This document shows positions 16,170-23,928 of a stretch of DNA of 64,000 nucleotides, in pieces; the stretch's first letter is position 1; each line of letters opens with the position of its first letter. The translations under genes were made by a program, and so were the position numbers. The notes under the pieces are model-generated. The model was not told the origin of the DNA. It made no database searches and saw only the letters and a list, made by a program, of their open reading frames with translations. This DNA is from Rhodobacteraceae bacterium EL53 (GTDB lineage Bacteria; Pseudomonadota; Alphaproteobacteria; Rhodobacterales; Rhodobacteraceae). The stretch lies in NCBI GenBank assembly GCA_900313015.1, contig OMPR01000006.1, forward strand, positions 149,438 to 213,437, in the 5' to 3' direction.

Positions 16170-18355
16170 GAGCGGGCTCCTGTCAATGCGAGCGCGGCAG
16201 CAACAATGCCGTCTTTAGAGGGGAGCGGCGCGGCATAGGCCGGGCCGGTGGCAATAAAGCAATCCTCGGCCACGACGCGGGCGGTAGGTTGATCGCTGTG
16301 CTCGGCGAACAGCGTCATCAACGCCTCGGAATGGCTGCCGGTGCGGCGACATTCATCCACGATCAGTACATGTTTGCAACCTTTTGTCGCCTCGAGCAAG
16401 GCTTCAGCGGGCAGCGGCGACAGCCAGCGCATGTCGATGATCCGAGTGCTTTGACCGGCGGCTTCGAGTTCGGGCAGCGCCTGTTTCGACAGGTAATGCC
16501 CGTTGCCGTAGGTGACGATAGCCAAATCGGTTCCATCGCCGTGCACGCCGACCTCACCCAAACCGATGCGTTGGTCTGGCGACGGATAGGTCGTCATCCA
16601 GCCTCCATCCTGCGCCCCGTACAGATCGCGCATCGGGTAAAGCGCGATGGGTTCCAAGAACACCACAACGCGCTGTTCTTCGCGCGCCAATCGCACGCTT
16701 TCACGCAGCATCATCGCCGCATCCGCGCCGGTTGAGGGGCAGGCAATGATGACGCCGGGAATGTCGCGCAGGACGGCTAGTGAGTTGTCGTTGTGAAAAT
16801 GGCCACCAAATCCCTTTTGATACCCAAGACCAGCGATCCGCAGCACCATTGGGTTGGTGAATTGACCGTCTGAGAAGAACGGCAGAGTTGCTGCTTCGCC
16901 ACGGATCTGATCCTCAGCGTTGTGTAGATAGGCCAGGAACTGGATTTCGGGGATCGGGATAAATCCGTTGTGTGCCATGCCAATCGCCAGCCCCAGAATG
17001 GACTGTTCATCGAGCAGCGTGTCGATCATCCGGTCCGGGCCAAACCGCGCCTGTAGCTTCTGTGTGACGCCATAGACGCCGCCTTTGCGACCAACGTCTT
17101 CCCCCATCATGACGATTTCGCCATGTTCCAGCATCAGATCCGTCAGGGCCCAATTGATGATCCGGCTCATCGGTTGCGGATCGGCCATGGCACGCATGTC
17201 GCCGCCGAAGGCTTCGGCACGGGCTGCGTCGCTGGGGCCGTTGGTGGGCTTACAGTCACGTTTGGGCGGGATCAGGCTGGCCATGACGGATTTAGCATCG
17301 CTCAGGTGGGGGCGCTTGACGGCCTCGGCCGCGACACGATCCACCCGCGCGCAAGTGTCTTGGTAAATCGACAGGGCCTGTTCGGGACTGAGGGCACCCG
17401 CTTGATCCAGCAAACGCACGCTGTGCAGCAATGGGTCATTGGCCTCGTCACTTTCGACCTCGGACTTGCTGAGATAGGTAGTCGGAACGTCCGCCCCTGC
17501 GTGGCCATAAAGGCGGACGGTTTTGAGGTGCAAGAACGCCGGTTTACGCCGTGTGCGGACATATTCGGCTGCCTCTTGAGCAACCGCATGCGCCTCGTAA
17601 AGATCCAGACCGTTGGCGCGGAAGTATTTGATGCCGGGGCGATGCTCCATCGAGGTTGCGATCCACCCTTTGGGGGTTTTGGTCGAGATGCCGATGCCGT
17701 TGTCCTCGCAAACAAACAGCAGCGGCAAGGGCACGGATTGCACCGATGTCCATCCCGCTGAATTAATCGCGCCCTGCGCGGTGGAATGGTTGGCCGATGC
17801 ATCCCCAAACGAACAGACGGCGATGCCATTCTCGGGCAGCTCGCGGTGTTCAGGTGCATGGCGCCGCGCAGCACCCAGACCATAAGCAGCCCCGACCGCC
17901 TTGGGCAGGTGGCTGGCGATGGTTGAGGTCTGCGGTGGAATGGTCAGGGCCTTGGAGCCCAGCACCTTGTGCCTGCCACCCGAGGTCGGATCCTCGGAAG
18001 AGCAGGCAAAGGACAGCAACATATCCCATGCAATCTGTTGCCCCGGCACCTGATCGGCCCGCGCGATCTGAAACGCAGCGTCACGGTAGTGCAGAAAGGC
18101 GATGTCGGTTGGACGCAGGGCATGGGCCACTGCGGCCATGCCTTCGTGACCAGACGATCCGATGGTGTAAAATCCCTGCCCCGCCTTTTGCATCGCGCGG
18201 CTGGTACGGTCCAGTGCGCGGCTAAGCACCTGCGCCCGGAACAGAGACACCGCTTCGGTGGTGCTTAACCCCTCCTGCGGGGCGGCGCCTGTCGGAAAGT
18301 CGCGCGCAGCCACACGAGACAAGAAATTTTCATGAACGATCTGGGCGCGAGCCAT
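16166..18355 (-). CDS. 2-oxoacid dehydrogenase E1, alpha and beta subunits fused
   Basis: A 729-residue thiamine-diphosphate enzyme combining E1-alpha (residues about 30-370) and E1-beta (about 390-725) in one chain. The ThDP/Mg motif is GD (184-185) through N219 (CEDNG). GSSGHEGMAAVAHALRPTD and the beta-subunit MGEDVGRKGGVYGVT ... DTLLDEQSILGLAIGMA segments are those of branched-chain/pyruvate-type E1s. Such enzymes decarboxylate a 2-oxo acid and pass the acyl group to a lipoyl E2. No E2 or E3 gene lies in the window; instead the next gene is a coupled FabD-like acyltransferase. The aminotransferase upstream would supply the 2-oxo acid. Confidence 0.9.
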   Translation of the reverse strand: MARAQIVHENFLSRVAARDFPTGAAPQEGLSTTEAVSLFRAQVLSRALDRTSRAMQKAGQGFYTIGSSGHEGMAAVAHALRPTDIAFLHYRDAAFQIARADQVPGQQIAWDMLLSFACSSEDPTSGGRHKVLGSKALTIPPQTSTIASHLPKAVGAAYGLGAARRHAPEHRELPENGIAVCSFGDASANHSTAQGAINSAGWTSVQSVPLPLLFVCEDNGIGISTKTPKGWIATSMEHRPGIKYFRANGLDLYEAHAVAQEAAEYVRTRRKPAFLHLKTVRLYGHAGADVPTTYLSKSEVESDEANDPLLHSVRLLDQAGALSPEQALSIYQDTCARVDRVAAEAVKRPHLSDAKSVMASLIPPKRDCKPTNGPSDAARAEAFGGDMRAMADPQPMSRIINWALTDLMLEHGEIVMMGEDVGRKGGVYGVTQKLQARFGPDRMIDTLLDEQSILGLAIGMAHNGFIPIPEIQFLAYLHNAEDQIRGEAATLPFFSDGQFTNPMVLRIAGLGYQKGFGGHFHNDNSLAVLRDIPGVIIACPSTGADAAMMLRESVRLAREEQRVVVFLEPIALYPMRDLYGAQDGGWMTTYPSPDQRIGLGEVGVHGDGTDLAIVTYGNGHYLSKQALPELEAAGQSTRIIDMRWLSPLPAEALLEATKGCKHVLIVDECRRTGSHSEALMTLFAEHSDQPTARVVAEDCFIATGPAYAAPLPSKDGIVAAALALTGARS

Positions 18356-18407
18356 TGGGTGACCTTTTCTTTAGATATGTAAGTAAGGGCAAACGCCCAG
18401 AAACAGG

Positions 18408-19565
18408 TTACAGAGCTTCTACCGCACGGGTGATGCGCACCAATCCTTGCTGCAGACTTTCCCGCCCGTAGGCAAATGACAAGCGCAGATGTCCCGGCAT
18501 GCCAAAAGCCCGCCCGGGAACAACCGCAACTCCCGCCTTATCCAGCAAATGTCGGCAGAACTCCGGATCCGATGGCATTTTTTCCGGGCACTTCGGAAAG
18601 ACATAAAAAGCGCCGTCCGGCACAGGACACTCCAGCCCTGCGGCGTTCAGGCTGTCGACCATCATATCCCGCCGGCTCCGCAGTTCGACCAGACGATCCG
18701 CAAGCAGGTCTTGTGGGCCCGTGACTGCGGCCAAAGCCGCCGCCTGTGCGACAGAACACGTCCCAGAAGTAACCTGCCCTTGAACGGCGGTCATTGCTTT
18801 GATTAGGGGCAGTGGCCCAATGGCCCATCCGATCCGCCACCCGGTCATAGAAAACGCTTTGGACACACCATTCACGGTCAGAACCCGGTCCGCCAATTTT
18901 GGCATCGCCTGTGCAAACGGTGGAAAGGACACGTAGCTCAGGTGTTGATAGATTTCATCCGAGATCACCCAGACATGTGGGTGACGGGACAACACATCGG
19001 CCAGAGCAAGCAGCTCGGCCTCGGAGTAAATCGCCCCGCTTGGATTGGACGGAGAGTTCAGCAGCAACCACCTTGTGCGCGGGGTGATGGCCTGTTCCAA
19101 CTGCGCCGGGGTAAGCTTGAACGCCTGGGCCGCGTCGCAGGTTATAACAACAGCCACCCCGCCCGCCAGTCTCACCATATCAGCATAAGAGGTCCAGAAT
19201 GGCGCGGCCATGATCACCTCGTCACCCGGGTTCAACGTCGCCAGAAACGCATTCGCAAGCACCTGTTTTGCTCCGGTCGAGATCATCACCTGTTCCGTCC
19301 CAACCCCAGCCTGACCGGCAACGGCAGCGCGTAAATCTGGTGTCCCTGCGGTAGCGGTGTATCGGGTCTGTCCCGCCAGCGCGGCCTGATGCGCGGCCTC
19401 GACCACATGCGCAGGGGTTGGAAAGTCAGGCTCCCCGGTGCTGAGCGCGATGACATCCACGCCCTGACGCCGCAACTCCGCTGCGCGCTCGGAAATCTGA
19501 ACGATCTTGGACAAGGCGATTCCATTCAGACGACCCGCGGGTTGGAATTCAGTATGTGTGTTCAT
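18408..19565 (-). CDS. Class I/II PLP aminotransferase (aspartate aminotransferase fold)
   Basis: A 385-residue fold-type I aminotransferase. SPSNPSG is at 171-177, the pyridine-nitrogen Asp is in ISDEIYQ (about 203), and the PLP-binding lysine is K236 in VSKAFSMTGWRIG. It moves an amino group from an amino acid to a 2-oxo acid; the exact substrate is not readable. The ATG at 19565 (MNTHTEF) is preferred to a longer 416-residue reading because the extra N-terminus is not family-like and has no conserved content. It is the promoter-proximal gene of a four-gene run with E1, acyltransferase and FAD oxidase, and faces a LysR gene 106 bases away. Confidence 0.88.
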   Translation of the reverse strand: MNTHTEFQPAGRLNGIALSKIVQISERAAELRRQGVDVIALSTGEPDFPTPAHVVEAAHQAALAGQTRYTATAGTPDLRAAVAGQAGVGTEQVMISTGAKQVLANAFLATLNPGDEVIMAAPFWTSYADMVRLAGGVAVVITCDAAQAFKLTPAQLEQAITPRTRWLLLNSPSNPSGAIYSEAELLALADVLSRHPHVWVISDEIYQHLSYVSFPPFAQAMPKLADRVLTVNGVSKAFSMTGWRIGWAIGPLPLIKAMTAVQGQVTSGTCSVAQAAALAAVTGPQDLLADRLVELRSRRDMMVDSLNAAGLECPVPDGAFYVFPKCPEKMPSDPEFCRHLLDKAGVAVVPGRAFGMPGHLRLSFAYGRESLQQGLVRITRAVEAL

Positions 19566-19671
19566 CTTTGGAATAGGTCCTTTGACTGACTTTATGCAGC
19601 AAGAGCAATATCGCCCTATGATCCAAAGAAAGCGAATGATAATTCGGAAGGAAGGCATGAGGTAAAGTTAT

Positions 19672-20577
19672 ATGGATATCCCGCGTCGGTTCCTGCCCTC
19701 CATCAGCTCTCTGCTTGCATTAGAGGCGGTAGATCGTCTGGGCAGCGCTTCTGCAGCAGCAGAAGAGTTGTCACTGACACAAAGCGCAATAAGCAGGCAA
19801 TTGAAGGTGATGGAAGAGCAATTGGATGTCGCACTGATTCAACGCAATCAGATGCGACTACAGCTGACACCTGCGGCGCAGGAATATGTTATCGAAGCAC
19901 GCGCAGCGATCCAGAAGTTGGCGCAGGCGTCTCTAAAGCTAAAAGCAAATCCAATGGGCGGATCGCTAAACCTGTCCGTCCTGCCTGCATTTGCCATGCA
20001 TTGGCTTGCTCCACGGCTGAGCGATTTCGCCCGTAAGCACCCCGGTGTCACGATCAACCTGAACACGCGGTTGAAGCCGTTTGATTTCACCATGGAACCC
20101 TTTGATGCCGCGATCCATTTTGGTGGTCTCGACTGGCCGGGCGTCAATGCGTTGCGGATCATGCGCGAAGAGGTCGTGCCGGTTTGCGCACCTCACCTTT
20201 GCCCCCCAAACCGACGCTCGGCCGAATGGTTGCTGGACGCACCGCTGCTTCACCTCGATACCCGGGCGAACGCTTGGGAGGCATGGTTTTCAGCACAGGG
20301 AATCTCTCCCCCAGCATTGCAGGGCATGCTGTTTGATCAGTTTTCCACAATGATCCCAGCAGCAATCCACGGGCTGGGTGTGGCACTTCTCCCCAGTTAC
20401 CTGATCCAGGACGAATTGAGCTCTGGACGGCTCATCAGAGCCTTTGACAGCAAAAGCATCTCATTGGGGGATTATTTTCTGGTGTGGCCAAGCACAAGGC
20501 CGATGCCGGTGGCTTTTGAGACGTTCCATACCTGGCTACTGGAACAGATTGACGACCTAGACCCCAGCTTCGGATAG
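19672..20577 (+). CDS. LysR-family regulator (GcvA-like)
   Basis: A 301-residue LysR-type regulator close to the GcvA subgroup. The N-terminal helix-turn-helix reads GSASAAAEELSLTQSAISRQLKVMEEQLDVALIQR (about residues 24-58), and FDAAIHFG and GLGVALLPSYLIQDEL are typical effector-domain segments. GAGG lies 9 bases upstream of the ATG. It is divergent from the aminotransferase/E1/acyltransferase/oxidase run and is its likely regulator, judged from position. No operator was defined in the 106-base gap. Confidence 0.9.
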   Translation: MDIPRRFLPSISSLLALEAVDRLGSASAAAEELSLTQSAISRQLKVMEEQLDVALIQRNQMRLQLTPAAQEYVIEARAAIQKLAQASLKLKANPMGGSLNLSVLPAFAMHWLAPRLSDFARKHPGVTINLNTRLKPFDFTMEPFDAAIHFGGLDWPGVNALRIMREEVVPVCAPHLCPPNRRSAEWLLDAPLLHLDTRANAWEAWFSAQGISPPALQGMLFDQFSTMIPAAIHGLGVALLPSYLIQDELSSGRLIRAFDSKSISLGDYFLVWPSTRPMPVAFETFHTWLLEQIDDLDPSFG

Positions 20578-20640
20578 TCAGTGGCCTCAGCGCTGTTGCT
20601 GCGCGGCTTTTCGCCTTGCGTCCTGCGGACGGCGGGATGT

Positions 20641-20681
20641 GGGCCCGGCAGGGCGCGGCTTTGCCGCGCCCTGCCGGGCCC
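20641..20681. repeat. Long GC-rich perfect inverted repeat
   Basis: GGGCCCGGCAGGGCGCGGC (20641-20659) and its exact complement (20663-20681) are separated only by TTT, giving a 19-bp stem. It sits between the ends of a LysR gene and a convergent acyl-CoA dehydrogenase gene. No T-run follows on the plus strand. It could be a bidirectional terminator or a REP-like palindromic element present elsewhere in the genome. Confidence 0.7.
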
Positions 20682-20741
20682 AACGGGAGGAAATGTCTCG
20701 CTAGTGACATTGCCGACGGGCGGGAGTGCCCGTTTGATTAG

Positions 20742-21899
20742 TTAAACGTCGATAGAACGCGCGATGAGTTCCTTCATCACTTCGTTGGTCCCACCATAGA
20801 TCATCTGGACACGTGCATCTGCATAGAGACGGGCAATCGGGTATTCCATCATGAACCCATAGCCCCCGAACAGTTGCAGGCACTCGTGCATGATTTCATT
20901 CTGAACTTCGGACCCCCAATATTTCACCATCGAGGCCGTAGTTGCATCCAGTTGGCCTTGTTCCAAACGCCCAATGCAGTCATTCACAAAACTACGCAGC
21001 AACTCTGCCTTGGTTTTGCACTCTGCCAGTTTGAACCGTGTGTTTTGGAAATCCATTACGCGCTGCCCGAACGCCTTGCGTTCCTGCGTATACTTCACGG
21101 TTTCGGCGATCGCGAAATCAATCGCCCCAAGCGCCATCAATCCGATTGTCAGGCGCTCCCATGGCAGCTGCTTCATCAGTTGATAGAAGCCTTGACCCTC
21201 TTCGGCACCAATCAGGTTGGTCATCGGCACTTTGACGTCCTCAAAGAACAGCTCGGCTGTATCATTGCCCTTCATCCCCAGTTTCTTGAGGTTTTTACCG
21301 CGGCGGAAACCTTCAGTTCCTTCGGTTTCCATTGCGATCAGTGAAACACCTTTGGCACCCAGAGTTTTGTCCGTTTTGGCCACCACGATCACCAGATCAG
21401 CCGACTGACCGTTGGTGATAAAGATTTTGGAGCCGTTGATTTTGTAGCTGTTGCCCTCTTTTTCAGCGGTGGTACGCACCGCCTGCAAATCGGATCCGGT
21501 GCCCGGTTCGGTCATCGCAATTGCACCGACCATTTCGCCAGAGACCAATTTCGGCAACCATTTCTGCTTTTGCTCTTCGCTGCCGTAGCCGTTGATGTAG
21601 TGCATCACAATGGACTGGATGCCAAAGCCCCAACCGCTGTCGCCCCGCGCAGCTTGTTCGTACATCGCCACGGCATCAAAGCCCATGCCTCCGCCTACTC
21701 CCCCGTATTCTTCGGCAATGGTTCCGCCCATCATGCCAGCTTCGCCAGCTTTGTTCCAAAAGCCGCGATCAACGACACCGTTGGCATTCCACGAGTCGAT
21801 GTTGGGAACCAGTTCGTCATCGTAAAACCGGCCCGACATTTCGGCAAACATCCGGTGTTCTTCGGTGATCCAGCTGGCGGTTGGGGTAAAGAGCGTCAT
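20742..21899 (-). CDS. Acyl-CoA dehydrogenase, long-chain/citronellyl-CoA type
   Basis: A 385-residue FAD-dependent acyl-CoA dehydrogenase. The usual YEG base near the C-terminus is replaced by YGGTNEVMKELI, as in LCAD and isovaleryl-type enzymes. The likely catalytic base is then E248 in QLPWERLTIG, the position used by those enzymes. AMTEPGTGSDLQA and KIFITNGQSADL are the flavin-contact motifs. The start at 21899 has GAGG 8 bases upstream, better than an ATG 12 bases earlier. It is separated by about 107 bases from TIGR03084, nitronate-monooxygenase, carboxylase and AtuA genes on the same strand, which suggests a branched-acyl substrate such as citronellyl-CoA. That substrate is inferred. 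Confidence 0.9.
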   Translation of the reverse strand: MTLFTPTASWITEEHRMFAEMSGRFYDDELVPNIDSWNANGVVDRGFWNKAGEAGMMGGTIAEEYGGVGGGMGFDAVAMYEQAARGDSGWGFGIQSIVMHYINGYGSEEQKQKWLPKLVSGEMVGAIAMTEPGTGSDLQAVRTTAEKEGNSYKINGSKIFITNGQSADLVIVVAKTDKTLGAKGVSLIAMETEGTEGFRRGKNLKKLGMKGNDTAELFFEDVKVPMTNLIGAEEGQGFYQLMKQLPWERLTIGLMALGAIDFAIAETVKYTQERKAFGQRVMDFQNTRFKLAECKTKAELLRSFVNDCIGRLEQGQLDATTASMVKYWGSEVQNEIMHECLQLFGGYGFMMEYPIARLYADARVQMIYGGTNEVMKELIARSIDV

Positions 21900-22005
21900 G
21901 GCATGCCTCATTGAAATCTAGGTTGAAACCAAGCTATCGCGTGCTGTGCTTTATGCCAATCTGGGTGACGCCGCGTCCCAATTCTGCAACGCAACGTCCT
22001 TTGGT

Positions 22006-22797
22006 TTAGTTCGCGACACGATGGCGCATCCCTTGGGTCGGTGGGGTTTCAGCGCCACCAGCAAAGCACTGAGCAATGGACATCCATTCGACCGCAATCG
22101 GCCCGTCCAGCTTTAGCTCTGTGTCCGTCACGTTTCGCGTTTGCGCCATGACTTGGGCGAACTCCACGGCCGATCCGTTGATCTCATTGTCGTTTGGTTC
22201 GCCAAAGGTCCAGACCGCACCTGACGGGGCAACCAATGTCATATACGGCATCACTTCGGGCACCTTCCGGCCATTGACCTTGTAAGACCAGGCAAAGGTG
22301 TTCAATCCCAGAACCACGATGTTCTTGATGCGATCCATTTCGTGCCGCTCAGCGCCGAGGATATCAAACACCTCTTGTCCATGCGCCCATGTTTCCATCT
22401 GCCGCGCCGTCATGGACGAACGTACCGACATGTCCGGCCCGGCCCATTTCACCCGTCGCTTGGGGTCGAGATCCGCCCAGCGCACGCCCATATCGGTATA
22501 TAGGCTGCGCCATGCTTCGCGCAGCTGTTCACCGCGTTCTGAAACCATTGCGTTTTCGGTGGCACGGAATCCTTGCTTGGCGATTCCGCCCATCACAGCC
22601 CCCACCTTGGCTGCAAACGCGTCTTCGTCCTGCAACGACAGATCCGCCATTTGGTTCCAGAAATGCAGGTGCACCATGACGTCATTCAGGGTCCAGCCTT
22701 TGAATTGGGTGACCTGATCCCACCCATCCCCACGCACATCTGCAAGCACTGCAAAAAGCGCCTCGCTTTCGTCCAGAAAATCCTGCGCCTGTTCCAT
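22006..22797 (-). CDS. TIGR03084-type DinB-fold/maleylpyruvate-isomerase-like protein
   Basis: A 263-residue protein resembling the TIGR03084 family, with the mycothiol-dependent maleylpyruvate isomerase N-terminal (DinB-like four-helix) fold. WTLNDVMVHLHFWNQMADLSL carries a His in the usual metal-site helix, and RQMETWAHGQEVFDILG holds the second His region. The family often occurs in acyl-CoA carboxylase/AtuA clusters, but its biochemical role is not established. The gene ends 208 bases before the next start and directly abuts the nitronate monooxygenase gene (22797/22798), so the two are cotranscribed. Confidence 0.78.
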   Translation of the reverse strand: MEQAQDFLDESEALFAVLADVRGDGWDQVTQFKGWTLNDVMVHLHFWNQMADLSLQDEDAFAAKVGAVMGGIAKQGFRATENAMVSERGEQLREAWRSLYTDMGVRWADLDPKRRVKWAGPDMSVRSSMTARQMETWAHGQEVFDILGAERHEMDRIKNIVVLGLNTFAWSYKVNGRKVPEVMPYMTLVAPSGAVWTFGEPNDNEINGSAVEFAQVMAQTRNVTDTELKLDGPIAVEWMSIAQCFAGGAETPPTQGMRHRVAN

Positions 22798-23925
22798 TTA
22801 TTCCTCCAACGTTGCCATCAGCCGTTCCACGGCGGCAAGGTAGTCCTGTTTAAAATCCTGTACCACAGCGGTGGTTGAAGTCGCCTGATTCATCAACCCA
22901 ACCCCCTGCCCGACCCAATAGGTCGACAATTCGGCCGCGCCATCATGGCCGGACTGCGCCAGCTTTTCGACCTTGCGCAGGGCCGGTTCCGATACCAGCG
23001 TCTGCAGTGGCATCGGCAGCGGGCTGGGGCCTTTGACCTCCCAGGCATCCGTCCAAGCTGATTTGAGCTGTCGCGACCCTTTGCCGGTGCGCGACCGAGA
23101 CCGAACCGTATCGGACGAGGTCGCGGCCAACATCTTATCCTTGATTTGTTGCGGCGGTTCGCCTTCTGCCGTGGTGAGCCAGACAGACCCGCACCAAGCG
23201 CCCGCAGCCCCCATGGCCATCGCCGCGGCCATTTGTTGCCCTGTAACGATACCACCAGCGGCCAATACCGGCGTGCCCTTGGCGACCGAAACGACTTCGG
23301 GCACCAGCACCATGGTTGAGATTTCACCGCAGTGACCGCCCGCCTCGCCACCCGCCGCCACAAGGATATCGACCCCAGCAGCGACTTGCAGTTCTGCGTG
23401 TTTCTTGGCCCCGACCAAAGCAGCGACAGGAACACCTGCAGCCTTGGCGCGTTCCATCATGATCGGGGGAGGCGTGCCCAGTGCATTTGCAATCAGCTTG
23501 ATCGGGAATGAGAACGCCACATCCAGCATGTCCTGTGAGCCAGCGCTGTTCATATTGTGCGAGAACATCAACAGATCGCCGCGCGCGGCATCCAAATCAT
23601 CAGTGGCCACGCCATATTGATCCAGCACCTGATTGGCGAAATCCACATGTTCTTGTGGAACAGATGCCAGCAAATCTGCATCGCTGGGTTCAGCAGCCTG
23701 TTTTTGGATTGAGGTCGGAACGATCAGATCCACACCATAGGGTTTCCCATCACAGTTGGCATCTATCCATTCCAGTTCGGTCCGCAGCTGTTCGGGCGTA
23801 TACATCACCGCCCCAAACACGCCCATGCCCCCGGCACGGGACACCGCAGCCACCACATCACGGCAATGGCTAAATGCAAACAACGGGAATTCGATGCCCA
23901 ATTGGCGGCACAGGTCGGAATTCAT
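22798..23925 (-). CDS. Nitronate monooxygenase-family FMN protein
   Basis: A 375-residue TIM-barrel flavoprotein of the 2-nitropropane dioxygenase/nitronate monooxygenase family. The N-terminal GMGVFGAVMYTPEQL segment, AAGGEAGGHCGEISTMVLVPEV, and ILAAGGIVTGQQMAAAMAMGAAGAWCGSVWL-like barrel ends form the FMN phosphate site. These enzymes oxidise alkyl nitronates, but many members in CoA pathways have unknown substrates. It lies between the biotin-carboxylase gene (4 bases upstream) and the TIGR03084 gene, firmly inside an Atu-like operon, so a role in that pathway is more likely than nitroalkane detoxification. Confidence 0.82.
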   Translation of the reverse strand: MNSDLCRQLGIEFPLFAFSHCRDVVAAVSRAGGMGVFGAVMYTPEQLRTELEWIDANCDGKPYGVDLIVPTSIQKQAAEPSDADLLASVPQEHVDFANQVLDQYGVATDDLDAARGDLLMFSHNMNSAGSQDMLDVAFSFPIKLIANALGTPPPIMMERAKAAGVPVAALVGAKKHAELQVAAGVDILVAAGGEAGGHCGEISTMVLVPEVVSVAKGTPVLAAGGIVTGQQMAAAMAMGAAGAWCGSVWLTTAEGEPPQQIKDKMLAATSSDTVRSRSRTGKGSRQLKSAWTDAWEVKGPSPLPMPLQTLVSEPALRKVEKLAQSGHDGAAELSTYWVGQGVGLMNQATSTTAVVQDFKQDYLAAVERLMATLEE

Positions 23926-23928
23926 AAC

